Below, piece after piece: positions 18,247 to 26,932 of a stretch of DNA of 64,000 bases (position 1 is the first letter of the stretch; the number at the start of each line of letters is the position of its first letter). The translations under genes were made by a program, and so were the position numbers. The notes beneath the pieces were generated by a model. The model worked only from the letters and a program-made list of their open reading frames with translations. It had not been told where the DNA came from and did not search any database. The DNA is from Kribbella sp. VKM Ac-2569 (GTDB lineage Bacteria; Actinomycetota; Actinomycetes; Propionibacteriales; Kribbellaceae): the NCBI RefSeq assembly GCF_004216905.1, contig NZ_SGXJ01000002.1, positions 930,001 through 994,000 of the forward strand. The letters run 5' to 3'.

Positions 18247-19212
18247 CTAGACGTTTAGGGCTGGTTTGTGGAGGGCGGCGACTGCTTGGTCTGGGTGGTC
18301 GGCGAAGATGCCCTGGAGGCCCAGGGCGGCGAAGCGGGCCAGTTCGGTGGGGAAGTCGGTCCCGGTGGGTAGGAAGCGGCGCTCGGCGCGGAACGTCCAG
18401 ACCTGGACCCCCAGGCCGGCGCGGTGGGCGTGGTCGACCAGGCGGGTGGGTTCCCCGAGACAGCCGTCCACGCTGCGCGGCAGGACCAGGTTCTTGGACG
18501 GCGCCAGCACCTGCGCGTACGTCGCGATCTCCCGGAGCCCCCGAGGCTCGATCAGGTCGGCGTACGTGCGCCCGTCACCGGTCCGCAGGAAATCGTTCGG
18601 CGCGCTCTCGGAGTCGATCAGCTGCACCAGCGGCACCCGCGTCATCACCGACAGCCGTCGCAGGCTCGTCGGCTCGAACGACTGGATCATGATCTCGTCC
18701 GGACGCAGCCGGAGCGCCAGGATCCGCTCAGTGAGCAGCTCCTCCAGCGGCAGGCCGAGCCGCCGGAAGTACGTCGGGTGCTTGATCTCCGGCACCACCC
18801 CGATCGGCCGTCCCAGCCGCGCCGACTCCCGGCGCGCCAGCGCGACCACCTCGTCGAAGGTGGGGATCTCCTCCAGCCCGTCGTACGCCGTGTTGCCCGC
18901 CCGGAGCGCGGGCATCCGCTCCCGGGCCCGCAGCGTCCGCAGCTCGGCGAACGTGAAGTCCTCGACGAACCAGCCGGTGACCGCGGTCCCGTCGACGATC
19001 TTGGTGATCCTCCGGTCGGCGAACACCGGGTGCTCCGCGACGTCCGTCGTACCGGAGATCTCGTTCTCGTGCCGGCAGACCAGGACGCCGTCGAGGGTGG
19101 CGACCAGGTCGGGTTCCAGGTAGTCGGCGCCCTGGGCCGCGGCCAGCCGGTAGGCCGCCGGTGTGTGTTCCGGGCGGTAGCCACTCGCTCCCCGATGCGC
19201 GATCACGAACAT
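18247..19212 (-). CDS. Glycerophosphodiester phosphodiesterase
   Basis: This 321-residue TIM-barrel enzyme has the GDPD signature at its N-terminus: IAHRGASGYRPEHT, then GADYLEPDLVAT, giving the metal-binding Glu/Asp and the catalytic His pair. CRHENEI and the C-terminal QVWTFRAE and GIFADHP segments also match. It hydrolyses glycerophosphodiesters to glycerol 3-phosphate and an alcohol. No signal peptide is visible. The start is uncertain: the ATG at 19212 begins right at the conserved barrel, and an ATG at 19236 would add eight residues. Confidence 0.9.
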   Translation of the reverse strand: MFVIAHRGASGYRPEHTPAAYRLAAAQGADYLEPDLVATLDGVLVCRHENEISGTTDVAEHPVFADRRITKIVDGTAVTGWFVEDFTFAELRTLRARERMPALRAGNTAYDGLEEIPTFDEVVALARRESARLGRPIGVVPEIKHPTYFRRLGLPLEELLTERILALRLRPDEIMIQSFEPTSLRRLSVMTRVPLVQLIDSESAPNDFLRTGDGRTYADLIEPRGLREIATYAQVLAPSKNLVLPRSVDGCLGEPTRLVDHAHRAGLGVQVWTFRAERRFLPTGTDFPTELARFAALGLQGIFADHPDQAVAALHKPALNV

Positions 19213-19361
19213 GGATCCAGGACAGGGGCCGGACATGACCCGGTGGGAACCCGTCGCCCAACGCAAGGTGAAGGTCTACCGACCGTCACCGTCACCGCGT
19301 GTGCTTGGCCCGGGTTAATTCGCATGCGGCTGTCGGGGGCGGCACCTAGCCTGAGAAGGCT

Positions 19362-21083
19362 ATGAGACAACTGCCGCTCGCCGATCCTGGCGTCCCGAAT
19401 CATCGCTCGCCGGCCCGCTACCTGTGGTGGGTCGCGGGCGGTCAGACACGCACGCTGGCCGGCGGGATGGTGTTCGGCATCCTGTGGCTGTCCGCGCAGG
19501 CCTTCGTCCCGGCGATCCTCGGGCGGGCGATCGACGAGGGCATCGCGGCGCGCGACGGCGAGCGGCTGCTGCGCTGGACGGCGCTGCTGTTCGCGGTCGG
19601 CATGGTGCAGGCGTCGGCGGGCATCATGCGGCACCGGTTCGCGGTCACCAACTGGCTGACCGCGGCGTACCGGACGGTCCAGGTGGTGACGCGGAAATCG
19701 GCCGACCTCGGCGCGACGCTGCCCAAGCAACTGGCCACCGGCGAGGTGGTCAGCGTCGGCGCGGGCGACCTCGCGTACATCGGGAACCTGATGGAGGTCA
19801 CGGCCCGGTTCGCCGGCGCGATCGTCGCTTTCGTGGTGGTCGCGGTGATCCTGCTCTCGTCGTCGACCGTGCTCGGCCTCGTCGTGCTCATCGGCGTACC
19901 GGTGATGGTGTTCTGCCTGGGTCCGATGCTGCGGCCACTGCACAAGCGGCAGTCCGCGCAGCGCGACGCCGTCGGCGAGCTGAACTCGCTGGGCTCGGAC
20001 ATCGTGGCCGGGCTGCGGGTGCTGCGCGGCATCGGCGGCGAGGAGTCGTTCTCGCGACGTTACCGGAGCGAATCGCAGCAGGTGCGGAAGGCCGGCGTGC
20101 GGGTGGCCGGCATCCAATCAGTGCTGGACGCGGCGCAGGTCCTGTTGCCTGGCATCTTCGTCGTGCTGGTGGTCGGCCTGGGTGCGCACTTCGCCCTGCG
20201 CGGTGACCTCAGTGCCGGCTCGCTGGTCGCGTTCTACGGCTATGCGACGTTCCTGGTCATGCCACTGCGTACGGCGACCGAGTTCGCCAACCAGCTGATG
20301 CGTGGGCTGGTCGCAGCAGGCAGGGTCATCCGGGTGCTGAAGCTGGAGACCGACATCACCGACCCGGAGACACCGGTGCGGCTGCCGGACCACGGCGACC
20401 TGGTCGATCCGGTCTCGGGCGTCCGCGCCCGCGACGGACTGCTCACCGCGGTCGTCTCCGCGGAGCCGGACAGCAACGACAAGCTCGCAGACCGCCTGGG
20501 TCGGTACGACGACGCCAGCGAGGTCAGGTACGGCGGTGTGACGCTGGCCAGTGCTACGCGGGCAGACATCCGGGAGCGGATCCTGGTGAGTGACACGGGC
20601 TCCCAACTGTTCACCGGTCTGTTGCGCACGGAGCTGGACCCATCAGGTCGCCGTACTGACGAAGAACTGATGGCCGCGCTGCGTACGGCGTCCGCCGAGG
20701 ACGTGCTCGTCGCGCTGCCGGACGGGCTCGACTCCGAGGTCGAGGAGAAGGGCCGCTCCTTCTCCGGTGGACAGCGCCAGCGACTGGTCCTCGTCCGCGC
20801 GCTGCTCGCCGACCCGTCCGTGCTGGTCCTGGTCGAGCCGACCTCGGCCGTGGATGCGCACACCGAGGCGCGGATCGCGGACCGGCTGCGCGACCACCGG
20901 TCCGGCCGCAGCACCGTCGTACTGACTGCGAGCCCGCTGCTGCTGGATCGCGTCGACGAGGTGATCTTCGTCGCCGCCGGCCGCGTCGTTGCCACCGGCA
21001 AGCACCGCGAGCTGCTCGAGAGCACACCGCAGTACCGCACGACCGTCACCCGCCAGTCCGAAGAAGAGGAGGCCCTCCGATGA
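19362..21083 (+). CDS. ABC exporter half-transporter with degenerate ATP site
   Basis: This 573-residue protein has a six-helix exporter membrane domain (about 1-310) and a C-terminal nucleotide-binding domain. The signature FSGGQRQR is intact. The Walker A region reads SAEPDSNDK (20457-20483) and has lost the glycines and the lysine. Walker B reads VLVLVE (20820-20837), so the aspartate is Val. The switch His is replaced in VLTASP. It pairs with the next gene, which overlaps its end. In the dimer this subunit can supply the signature for the partner's active site but should not bind ATP productively in its own. The substrate is unknown. Confidence 0.9.
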   Translation: MRQLPLADPGVPNHRSPARYLWWVAGGQTRTLAGGMVFGILWLSAQAFVPAILGRAIDEGIAARDGERLLRWTALLFAVGMVQASAGIMRHRFAVTNWLTAAYRTVQVVTRKSADLGATLPKQLATGEVVSVGAGDLAYIGNLMEVTARFAGAIVAFVVVAVILLSSSTVLGLVVLIGVPVMVFCLGPMLRPLHKRQSAQRDAVGELNSLGSDIVAGLRVLRGIGGEESFSRRYRSESQQVRKAGVRVAGIQSVLDAAQVLLPGIFVVLVVGLGAHFALRGDLSAGSLVAFYGYATFLVMPLRTATEFANQLMRGLVAAGRVIRVLKLETDITDPETPVRLPDHGDLVDPVSGVRARDGLLTAVVSAEPDSNDKLADRLGRYDDASEVRYGGVTLASATRADIRERILVSDTGSQLFTGLLRTELDPSGRRTDEELMAALRTASAEDVLVALPDGLDSEVEEKGRSFSGGQRQRLVLVRALLADPSVLVLVEPTSAVDAHTEARIADRLRDHRSGRSTVVLTASPLLLDRVDEVIFVAAGRVVATGKHRELLESTPQYRTTVTRQSEEEEALR

Positions 21084-22816
21084 GGCAGATCCTGCCCGTG
21101 GCCGGGCCGGCCGAGATTCGGCGGCATGCCCGGCGACTGGCCCGGCGGCACCCGCGCAGTCTGACGATCGCGCTGGTGCTGCACGGGCTCGCGGCGGTCA
21201 GCGGGCTCGCGGCGCCACGGCTGATCGGCAATCTGGTGGAGGGCGTTCAGAACGGCACGACCGCCGCCAAGGTCAACCTGGTGATCATCGTGATCGCCGG
21301 GTTCATCGTCGCGCAGTCGCTGCTGACCCGTTGGGCGCGGTACCGGTCGTTCGCGCTGGGCGAGCAGGTGCTGGCCGAGCTGCGTGAGGAGTTCGTCGAC
21401 AACGCGCTCGCGCTGCCGATCGGCACGGTCGAGCGGGCCGGCACCGGCGACCTGCTGTCGCGGACGTCGCGGGACGTCGACACACTGTCCCGGACCGTGC
21501 GATTCGCCGTACCCGAGACGATCATCGCGTTCGTGACCGTGATCTTCACCGTGGTCGCCACGCTGCTGGTCGGCGTCTGGGTGCTGGTGCCGATGGTCGC
21601 GATGGTCCCGCTGCTCTGGCTGAGCACGAAGTGGTACCTGCGCCGCGCCAAGGACGGGTACCTCCGCGAGAACGCGGCGTACGCGCAGATGACCAGCTCG
21701 CTCGCGGAGACGGTCGAAGGCGCGCGGACGGTCGAGGCCTTGCGCCGGTACGACGATCGCGTACGGCGCGGTGACGCGGACATCCGCGGAAGCTATTTGG
21801 CCGAGCGCTACACGCTGTTCCTGCGCACCATGTACTTCCCGGCCGCCGAGCTCGGGTACTTCGTGCCGCTCGTGGTAACGCTGCTGTTCGGCGGCTGGAT
21901 GCACCTCAACGGTCACGCCTCGCTCGGCGCCGTGACAGCCGCCGTGCTGTACGTGAACCAGCTGCTCGATCCAGTCGACCGGTTGCTGTCCTGGCTGGAC
22001 GAGCTCCAGTCCGGCGGTGCCGCGTTCGCGCGACTGCTCGGGATCAGCGACGTACCTGACGACCGCACGCCCTCGGGGCGCGAGCCGGACAGCGAACTGG
22101 TCGAAGCGCGTGACGTGAGGTTCTCGTACGTCGAGGGCCGCGACGTACTGCACGGCATCGACCTGACGATCCAGCCGGGCGAGCGGATCGCGATGGTCGG
22201 GCCGTCCGGTGCGGGCAAGTCGACGCTGGGGCGGTTGGTCGCGGGCATCCATCCGCCGCGGACCGGTTCGGTGACGGTCGGCGGTGTGGGGATGACGGAG
22301 CTGCCGCTGGACGAGCTGCGCAAGCAGGTCGCGCTGGTCACGCAGGAGCACCACGTCTTCGTCGGAACGCTACGGGACAACCTCTCGATGGCGCGTCCGT
22401 CCGCAACGGACGCGGAGCTGCTCGACGCACTCGGCGCGGTGGACGCACGAGAGTGGGCCGTGGCGCTGCCGGACGGGCTCGACACCCGTGTCGGTTCCGG
22501 ACAGCTGGCGTTGACACCGGCGCAGGCGCAGCAGTTGGCGCTGGCGCGACTGGTGCTGGCCGACCCGCACACGCTGGTGCTCGACGAGGCGACCTCGCTG
22601 ATCGACCCGCGGGCCGCGCGGCACATGGAGCGCTCGCTGGCCGCCGTACTGGAAGGCAGGACGGTCATCGCGATCGCCCACCGTCTCTACACCGCCCACG
22701 ACGCCGACCGCGTCGCAGTGGTGGAGGACGGCCGCATATCGGAGCTGGGCAGTCACGACGAACTGGTCGCCCGCCAAGGTTCGTACGCCGCCTTGTGGAA
22801 CTCCTGGCACGGCTGA
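21080..22816 (+). CDS. ABC exporter half-transporter, catalytic partner
   Basis: This 578-residue protein has six membrane helices in the first 310 or so residues. Its ATPase domain has an intact Walker A (GPSGAGKST), Q-loop (VTQEHH), Walker B (TLVLDEATS) and switch His (IAIAHRL). The signature that should read LSGGQ is LTPAQ (22511-22525). The substitutions are therefore complementary to those of the upstream subunit, giving one consensus and one fully degenerate composite site, a pattern known in milder form in heterodimeric exporters such as TM287/288 and BmrCD. The ATG overlaps the upstream gene by four bases. Confidence 0.92.
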   Translation: MRQILPVAGPAEIRRHARRLARRHPRSLTIALVLHGLAAVSGLAAPRLIGNLVEGVQNGTTAAKVNLVIIVIAGFIVAQSLLTRWARYRSFALGEQVLAELREEFVDNALALPIGTVERAGTGDLLSRTSRDVDTLSRTVRFAVPETIIAFVTVIFTVVATLLVGVWVLVPMVAMVPLLWLSTKWYLRRAKDGYLRENAAYAQMTSSLAETVEGARTVEALRRYDDRVRRGDADIRGSYLAERYTLFLRTMYFPAAELGYFVPLVVTLLFGGWMHLNGHASLGAVTAAVLYVNQLLDPVDRLLSWLDELQSGGAAFARLLGISDVPDDRTPSGREPDSELVEARDVRFSYVEGRDVLHGIDLTIQPGERIAMVGPSGAGKSTLGRLVAGIHPPRTGSVTVGGVGMTELPLDELRKQVALVTQEHHVFVGTLRDNLSMARPSATDAELLDALGAVDAREWAVALPDGLDTRVGSGQLALTPAQAQQLALARLVLADPHTLVLDEATSLIDPRAARHMERSLAAVLEGRTVIAIAHRLYTAHDADRVAVVEDGRISELGSHDELVARQGSYAALWNSWHG

Positions 22817-22826
22817 CAGCAAACCA

Positions 22827-22854
22827 CCTACGAGGTCACCTCTGACCTCGTAGG
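22827..22854. terminator. Hairpin terminator between the ABC exporter and erm-like genes
   Basis: Perfect 12-base arms surround the tetraloop CCTC. The hairpin begins 11 bases after the ABC stop codon and lies 15 bases beyond the stop of the convergent methyltransferase gene, so it can serve both. Confidence 0.85.
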
Positions 22855-22868
22855 GGGTTGCGCTCCCT

Positions 22869-23411
22869 CTAGCGTTTGCGCAGTACCAGGACTGCTGAGT
22901 CGACATGCGGCGGTGGGGTAAAGGCCTTGCGGGGAAGGCGAAGTCCGAGCGACGGGTCGTAGTGGCGGAACCACCGGTTCGCCCCGGGCGCGTCACCGCG
23001 AACCCACCGATTCGCCAGCTGCCGCTGCAGCACCAGATCCGCCGACACCAGACGTGAACCCGGCGACAGCAAGCGCTTCAGCAACAGCGTGGAGATGTTG
23101 TACGGCGGACTCGACACCACCCGGAACGGCCGCGACGGCAGTCGCAGATCACCGGCATCGGCCCGGACGACCGTCACCGGCGCGTCCGCGAACCGCCGGC
23201 GCAACCGATCGGCACGACCGGGATGGAGTTCGACAGCGACCACCCGGGCGCCGGCCCGGACCAGCGGCGCGGTCAGCGCGCCGAGTCCGGCCCCGACGTC
23301 GAGGACGAGCTCGCCGGGTTTGATCCCGGCCGCGTCCACAACCCGTTGGGCCCAACGACTATCGAGCGGATGCCATCCCCAGGCACCCCTCGCCTGCCCG
23401 GAGGCGGGCAC
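22869..23411 (-). CDS. Erm-type 23S rRNA adenine-N6 methyltransferase
   Basis: This 180-residue protein belongs to the Erm/KsgA methyltransferase family. The SAM motif VLDVGAGLGALT, the acidic loop VAVELHPG, and the end motif PPPHVDSAVLVL are clear. The catalytic motif IV, usually N-x-P-Y/F, reads SPPYNIS here, with Ser for Asn. It is shorter than classical Erm proteins (about 250-300 residues) and lacks the C-terminal helical domain. Methylation of A2058 would give macrolide-type resistance; whether this variant is active is not known. The start is GTG at 23411. Confidence 0.82.
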   Translation of the reverse strand: MPASGQARGAWGWHPLDSRWAQRVVDAAGIKPGELVLDVGAGLGALTAPLVRAGARVVAVELHPGRADRLRRRFADAPVTVVRADAGDLRLPSRPFRVVSSPPYNISTLLLKRLLSPGSRLVSADLVLQRQLANRWVRGDAPGANRWFRHYDPSLGLRLPRKAFTPPPHVDSAVLVLRKR

Positions 23412-23472
23412 GACGGACCATCACGAAGTACGTAATCATGAGCCCGACCCTAGACCGCCGCGATGCCTTGAC

Positions 23473-24609
23473 TCAAAGCATTTTCGGCGTCGCGCCCAGT
23501 GCCGTCACAGTTTCCGTCGTACGGCGCTGCGCCAGCTCGAGGCGACTACGCCGGGCTGTGTCTTTCGCGAGCTCCCGGCGAACATCCAGGACTCGTACCG
23601 GCAGGTCGTCGGTCATCAAGAGCGGCGCGTACTCGGCCGCCGTCGTCCAGCGGTCGCCGCTGCGGGTGAACGTGAAGCGGGCCAGCAGACCTTCGGCCTT
23701 GGTGCTGTTCGGTTCGCGATGCGCGGCGACCAGGTTGCCGAGTCCGTACGCGACCCACTTGCCGTCGATCTCCTCCATCGGTTGCACGACGTGCGCGTGA
23801 TGGCCGATCACCAGATCGATGTTGCTGTCGGCAAGCAACTGCGGGCCGACCTCGCGCTGCTGGTCGTTGAGCTTGTTCGAGTACTCCGTGCCCCAGTGGC
23901 AGCTGACCAGCACGAGGTCGGCGCCGCGGTCACGAGCCTCCTGGGCCTTCAGCTTGATGGCCTTCGCGCTGATCGTGCCGGCCCGCCAGGTCTCGCCGTT
24001 CGGGTACGGCAACCCGTTGAACCCGAAGGTGAAACTGAGCGACGCGACCTTCACTCCGCCGACGTCGACGATCGTGATCTGCTCGGCCTCGGCCCGCGAT
24101 CGCGCCGTACCGGCATGCTTCAGCCCGACCTTGTCGAGCGTGTCGAGGGTCCGGTCGATGCCGGCCGCGCCGCCGTCGAAGCTGTGGTTGCTCGCGGTCG
24201 TGCAGAGGTCGTAGCCGGTCTGCTTGAGCGCCGTGGCGATCTGCGGCGGACCCTGGAAGAGCGGGTAGCCGTGGTACGGGCCGCCTTCACGTGCCAGCGG
24301 TGTTTCCAGGTGCGCGATCGCGAGATCCGCCTTCTGGACAAGGGGTTTCACGCTGCTCATCAGTGGCGCGAAGTCCCACCGGCCGTTGTCGCCGTCGCGT
24401 TTCGCGGTGGTCCAGAGGCGTTCGTGGAGCAGTACGTCGCCGGTCGCGACGACCGTGACCTGGTCGGCTTGCTTGCTCTGTTTCGGTTCAGCCGTCTTCG
24501 GAGGCTGATCACCTGTGTTCGCGTACGTGTCCGCGATGCATCCACTGGTCGCCATCGCCGCGGCTCCAGCGAGCATTCCCCCGAGCACCGCGCGTCGTCG
24601 TACCGTCAT
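23473..24609 (-). CDS. CapA-family exported lipoprotein
   Basis: This 378-residue protein has a twin-arginine-like start (VRRRAVLGG) and a lipobox ATSGC near residue 24, so it is likely lipid-anchored outside the cell. The CapA/PgsA metallophosphatase-like fold is indicated by VVATGDVLLHER, ADLAIAHLETPL, TASNHSFDGG, VSCHWGTEY and IGHHAHVVQP. The family is associated with poly-gamma-glutamate capsule synthesis. No capB/capC genes are nearby, so the role here is probably another cell-surface function. Confidence 0.88.
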   Translation of the reverse strand: MTVRRRAVLGGMLAGAAAMATSGCIADTYANTGDQPPKTAEPKQSKQADQVTVVATGDVLLHERLWTTAKRDGDNGRWDFAPLMSSVKPLVQKADLAIAHLETPLAREGGPYHGYPLFQGPPQIATALKQTGYDLCTTASNHSFDGGAAGIDRTLDTLDKVGLKHAGTARSRAEAEQITIVDVGGVKVASLSFTFGFNGLPYPNGETWRAGTISAKAIKLKAQEARDRGADLVLVSCHWGTEYSNKLNDQQREVGPQLLADSNIDLVIGHHAHVVQPMEEIDGKWVAYGLGNLVAAHREPNSTKAEGLLARFTFTRSGDRWTTAAEYAPLLMTDDLPVRVLDVRRELAKDTARRSRLELAQRRTTETVTALGATPKML

Positions 24610-24686
24610 TTCCCGCCCCCAGACCCTAGTTGTCGTTGAAGACGCTGCGCAGGGCCTGTTAGTTGGGGGTGTGGTAGAAGTGCCGG

Positions 24687-24704
24687 TATAACTATCCCGG
24701 AGGA
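24687..24704 (+). promoter_or_regulatory. Possible -10 element and ribosome site of map
   Basis: TATAACT at 24687 is a good -10 hexamer and GGAGGA at about 24699 is a strong ribosome site just before the map ATG. The -35 is weak. If this -10 is used, the leader is only about ten bases long. Confidence 0.35.
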
Positions 24705-24707
24705 ATC

Positions 24708-25475
24708 ATGGTCGAGTTGAAGACGCCGGCGCAGATCGAGCAGATGCGCGCGGCCGGGCGGGTCGTCGGCACGGCGCTCGCAACGGTGAAGAAGGAGGCC
24801 GCGGTCGGCGTCTCCTTGCGTGAACTCGACGAGGTGGCCCGCGACGTACTGCGTTCCGCCGGGGCGGTGTCGTTGTTCGACGGGTACCAGCCCGGGTTCG
24901 CGACGTCGCCGTTCAGCGGTGTGATCTGTACGTCGGTGAACGACGCCGTACTGCACGGGCTGCCGTCCGACCAGCGTCTGGCCGACGGAGACCTGCTCAA
25001 CGTGGACTGCGGTGCCTCCATCGACGGGTGGTGCGCGGACTCGGCGATCAGCTTCTGCGTCGGTACGCCGCGAGCCGAGGACCTGGAGTTGATCGCGACG
25101 ACCGAAGAGGCCCTTGCCGCGGGGATCGCGGCCGCTGTCGAGGGCAACCGGATCGGCGACATCGGCGCCGCCATCGGCGAGGTCGGGGACCGGGCCGGCG
25201 TCGGCACCAACCTGGACTTCGGCGGCCACGGCGTCGGCCGCCGTATGCACGAGGAGCCGCACATCCCCAACGGCGGCCGGCCCGGCCGGGGCCTCAAACT
25301 CCGCGCCGGCCATGTCTTCGCGATCGAGCCCTGGTTCTGGTCCGGCCCCGGATCCACCTACAGCATCGACGAAGACGGCTGGACCCTCCGCTCCGCCGAC
25401 CGAACCCGCGGCGCCCACGCCGAACACACCGTAGCCATCACCCCCGAAGGCCCCCAGATCCTCACCGTCCCCTGA
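24708..25475 (+). CDS. map: Methionine aminopeptidase, type I
   Basis: This 255-residue enzyme removes the N-terminal Met from nascent proteins. The five metal ligands are in place: D100 (LLNVDC), D111 (CADSAI), H174 (GGHGVG), E207 (FAIEPW) and E239 (AHAEHT). The substrate His is in VLHGLP. The length is that of the short type I form without the N-terminal SH3-binding extension of MetAP1c. The gene is monocistronic here and not beside secY/adk/infA, so it is probably a second map copy of the genome. Confidence 0.93.
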   Translation: MVELKTPAQIEQMRAAGRVVGTALATVKKEAAVGVSLRELDEVARDVLRSAGAVSLFDGYQPGFATSPFSGVICTSVNDAVLHGLPSDQRLADGDLLNVDCGASIDGWCADSAISFCVGTPRAEDLELIATTEEALAAGIAAAVEGNRIGDIGAAIGEVGDRAGVGTNLDFGGHGVGRRMHEEPHIPNGGRPGRGLKLRAGHVFAIEPWFWSGPGSTYSIDEDGWTLRSADRTRGAHAEHTVAITPEGPQILTVP

Positions 25476-25524
25476 GAATTACCGGCCGATACCGCTGTGA
25501 TACCGCCGTGCGAGACAACAGAGT

Positions 25525-25857
25525 GTGGGGAGGCACGGGTCAAACAGCTGTACGACGTCCTGCCGGCGCGCCGTCGTCGCGATGGCGGGCACAGCGGGCG
25601 TCTGCATCTCGCTCGGGGCCACTGCCGGCGCCGCGTCCGCGAACTTCCTGCCAGGTCCGGCCCCGGCCCTGATGTGGATGGACGCCACGACTGGGGCTGG
25701 GCCACCGAACTATCCGGAGTACGAGCCTGGCTACGGGACGGATCCGGACGCTTCAGACGGCGCAGCACTCCAGTGGTTGCCGGCCGGCGCAGCCGCCGCC
25801 ATCGGGGTTGCCAGTGGCGTCCTCTGGCTTCACCGCCGCCACCTCGCCGTCAACTGA
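25525..25857 (+). CDS. Small exported protein with C-terminal membrane helix, unknown
   Basis: This is a 110-residue product. The N-terminus has arginines followed by a hydrophobic stretch (VVAMAGTAGVCISLGATAG) and a likely signal peptidase site after ASA near residue 39. A Pro/Gly/Tyr-rich middle (PPNYPEYEPGYG) and one C-terminal hydrophobic helix (LPAGAAAAIGVASGVLWL) ending in basic HRRH follow. This is a plausible surface-anchored small protein, but no family is recognised and the GTG start is uncertain. Confidence 0.5.
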   Translation: MGRHGSNSCTTSCRRAVVAMAGTAGVCISLGATAGAASANFLPGPAPALMWMDATTGAGPPNYPEYEPGYGTDPDASDGAALQWLPAGAAAAIGVASGVLWLHRRHLAVN

Positions 25858-25866
25858 CGCGTGGAT

Positions 25867-26907
25867 TCAGAAGAGGCGTTCTTGGGTCGATGGCTTCGGG
25901 CCCAGAGTCTCGACTGTGCCGCTGTGCATGCCGTCGATCGGCTCGGAGCGGTGGCGCGACCGCCGGCCGAAGCCGTGCTTGTCGAGCAGCGGGCGGGCCT
26001 TTTCCTCGAAGGCCTTGCGGTAGCTCGGGGAAGCGTAGGAGCCGTGGGCGTACAGGGACTCGTAGCGGCCGACCAGGTTGGGGTGGTCATGGGCCAGCCA
26101 TTGCATGAACCAGTCCTTCACACCCGGGCGTAGATGGAGGACCAGTGGCGTGACGCCGGTGGCGCCGGCCTCGGACAGCTGCGCGAGCAGCTGGTCCAAC
26201 TGGTCGGTGGAGTCGGTGAGCCAGGGCAGGACCGGGGCCACCATGACGCTGCAGGGCAGGCCGGCGTCGCGGATCGCGCGGATCAGGTCGAGGCGGCCGC
26301 GGACCGACGGTACGCCGGGCTCCAGGCGGCGTCGCAATTCCTCGTCGCCCAGGGCCAGGGAGACGGCGATGCCTACGGAGACCTCGGCGGACGCCGCGGA
26401 CAGCAGACCGAGGTCACGCCGGAGCAAGGTCCCCTTGGTGAGGACGGACAGCGGCGTGCCCGACGAAGCGAGGGCATCGATGATGCCGGGCATCAGGCGG
26501 TAGCGGCCCTCGGCGCGCTGGTACGGGTCCGTGTTGGTGCCCAGGGCAACTGGTTCGCGGGACCACGACGGACGGGCGAGCTCCCGGCGCAGGACGTCGG
26601 CCACGTTCGTCTTCACGACGATCTGCCGATCGAAGTCCAGTCCGGTGTCGAGCTCGAGGTACTTGTGTGTGGGCCGGGCGAAGCAGTACCGGCAGGCGTG
26701 CGAACACCCGCGGTACGGATTGACGGTCCAGTTGAACGGCAGCGCCGTACCGGGCACGGAGTTCAGCGCCGACCGCGCCAGCACCTCGTGGAACGTGATC
26801 CCCTGGAACTCCGGCGTCGTCACCGACCGGACCAGCCCCGCGATCAACCCGAGCCCCGGCAACGTCCCCGGCGTCTCGGCATCAATCCGCTGACCAGCCC
26901 ACCTCAT
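25867..26907 (-). CDS. Radical SAM protein of the Rv2578c/SplB-like family
   Basis: This 346-residue protein has the cluster motif CSHACRYC (CxxxCxxC) followed by FARPTHKYL. ALGTNTDPYQRAEG and SVLTKGTLLRRD are characteristic of the SplB-like group to which mycobacterial Rv2578c belongs. Members bind a 4Fe-4S cluster and S-adenosylmethionine; the reaction of this branch is not established. The N-terminal 45 residues precede the barrel. It ends 10 bases from the small exported-protein gene, tail to tail. Confidence 0.88.
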   Translation of the reverse strand: MRWAGQRIDAETPGTLPGLGLIAGLVRSVTTPEFQGITFHEVLARSALNSVPGTALPFNWTVNPYRGCSHACRYCFARPTHKYLELDTGLDFDRQIVVKTNVADVLRRELARPSWSREPVALGTNTDPYQRAEGRYRLMPGIIDALASSGTPLSVLTKGTLLRRDLGLLSAASAEVSVGIAVSLALGDEELRRRLEPGVPSVRGRLDLIRAIRDAGLPCSVMVAPVLPWLTDSTDQLDQLLAQLSEAGATGVTPLVLHLRPGVKDWFMQWLAHDHPNLVGRYESLYAHGSYASPSYRKAFEEKARPLLDKHGFGRRSRHRSEPIDGMHSGTVETLGPKPSTQERLF

Positions 26908-26932
26908 GCCTTACATTCAAACACATGTTCCC

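Noticed and set aside
19362..21083. A frameshift or pseudogene explanation for the damaged Walker A in ABC subunit 1
   Set aside because: The frame is intact to the end, the signature motif is perfect and the partner has the complementary change, so selection rather than decay is likely.
20240..22354. A 700-codon frame on the minus strand opposite the ABC exporter
   Set aside because: The ABC subunits have full family motifs on the plus strand; the antisense product has none.
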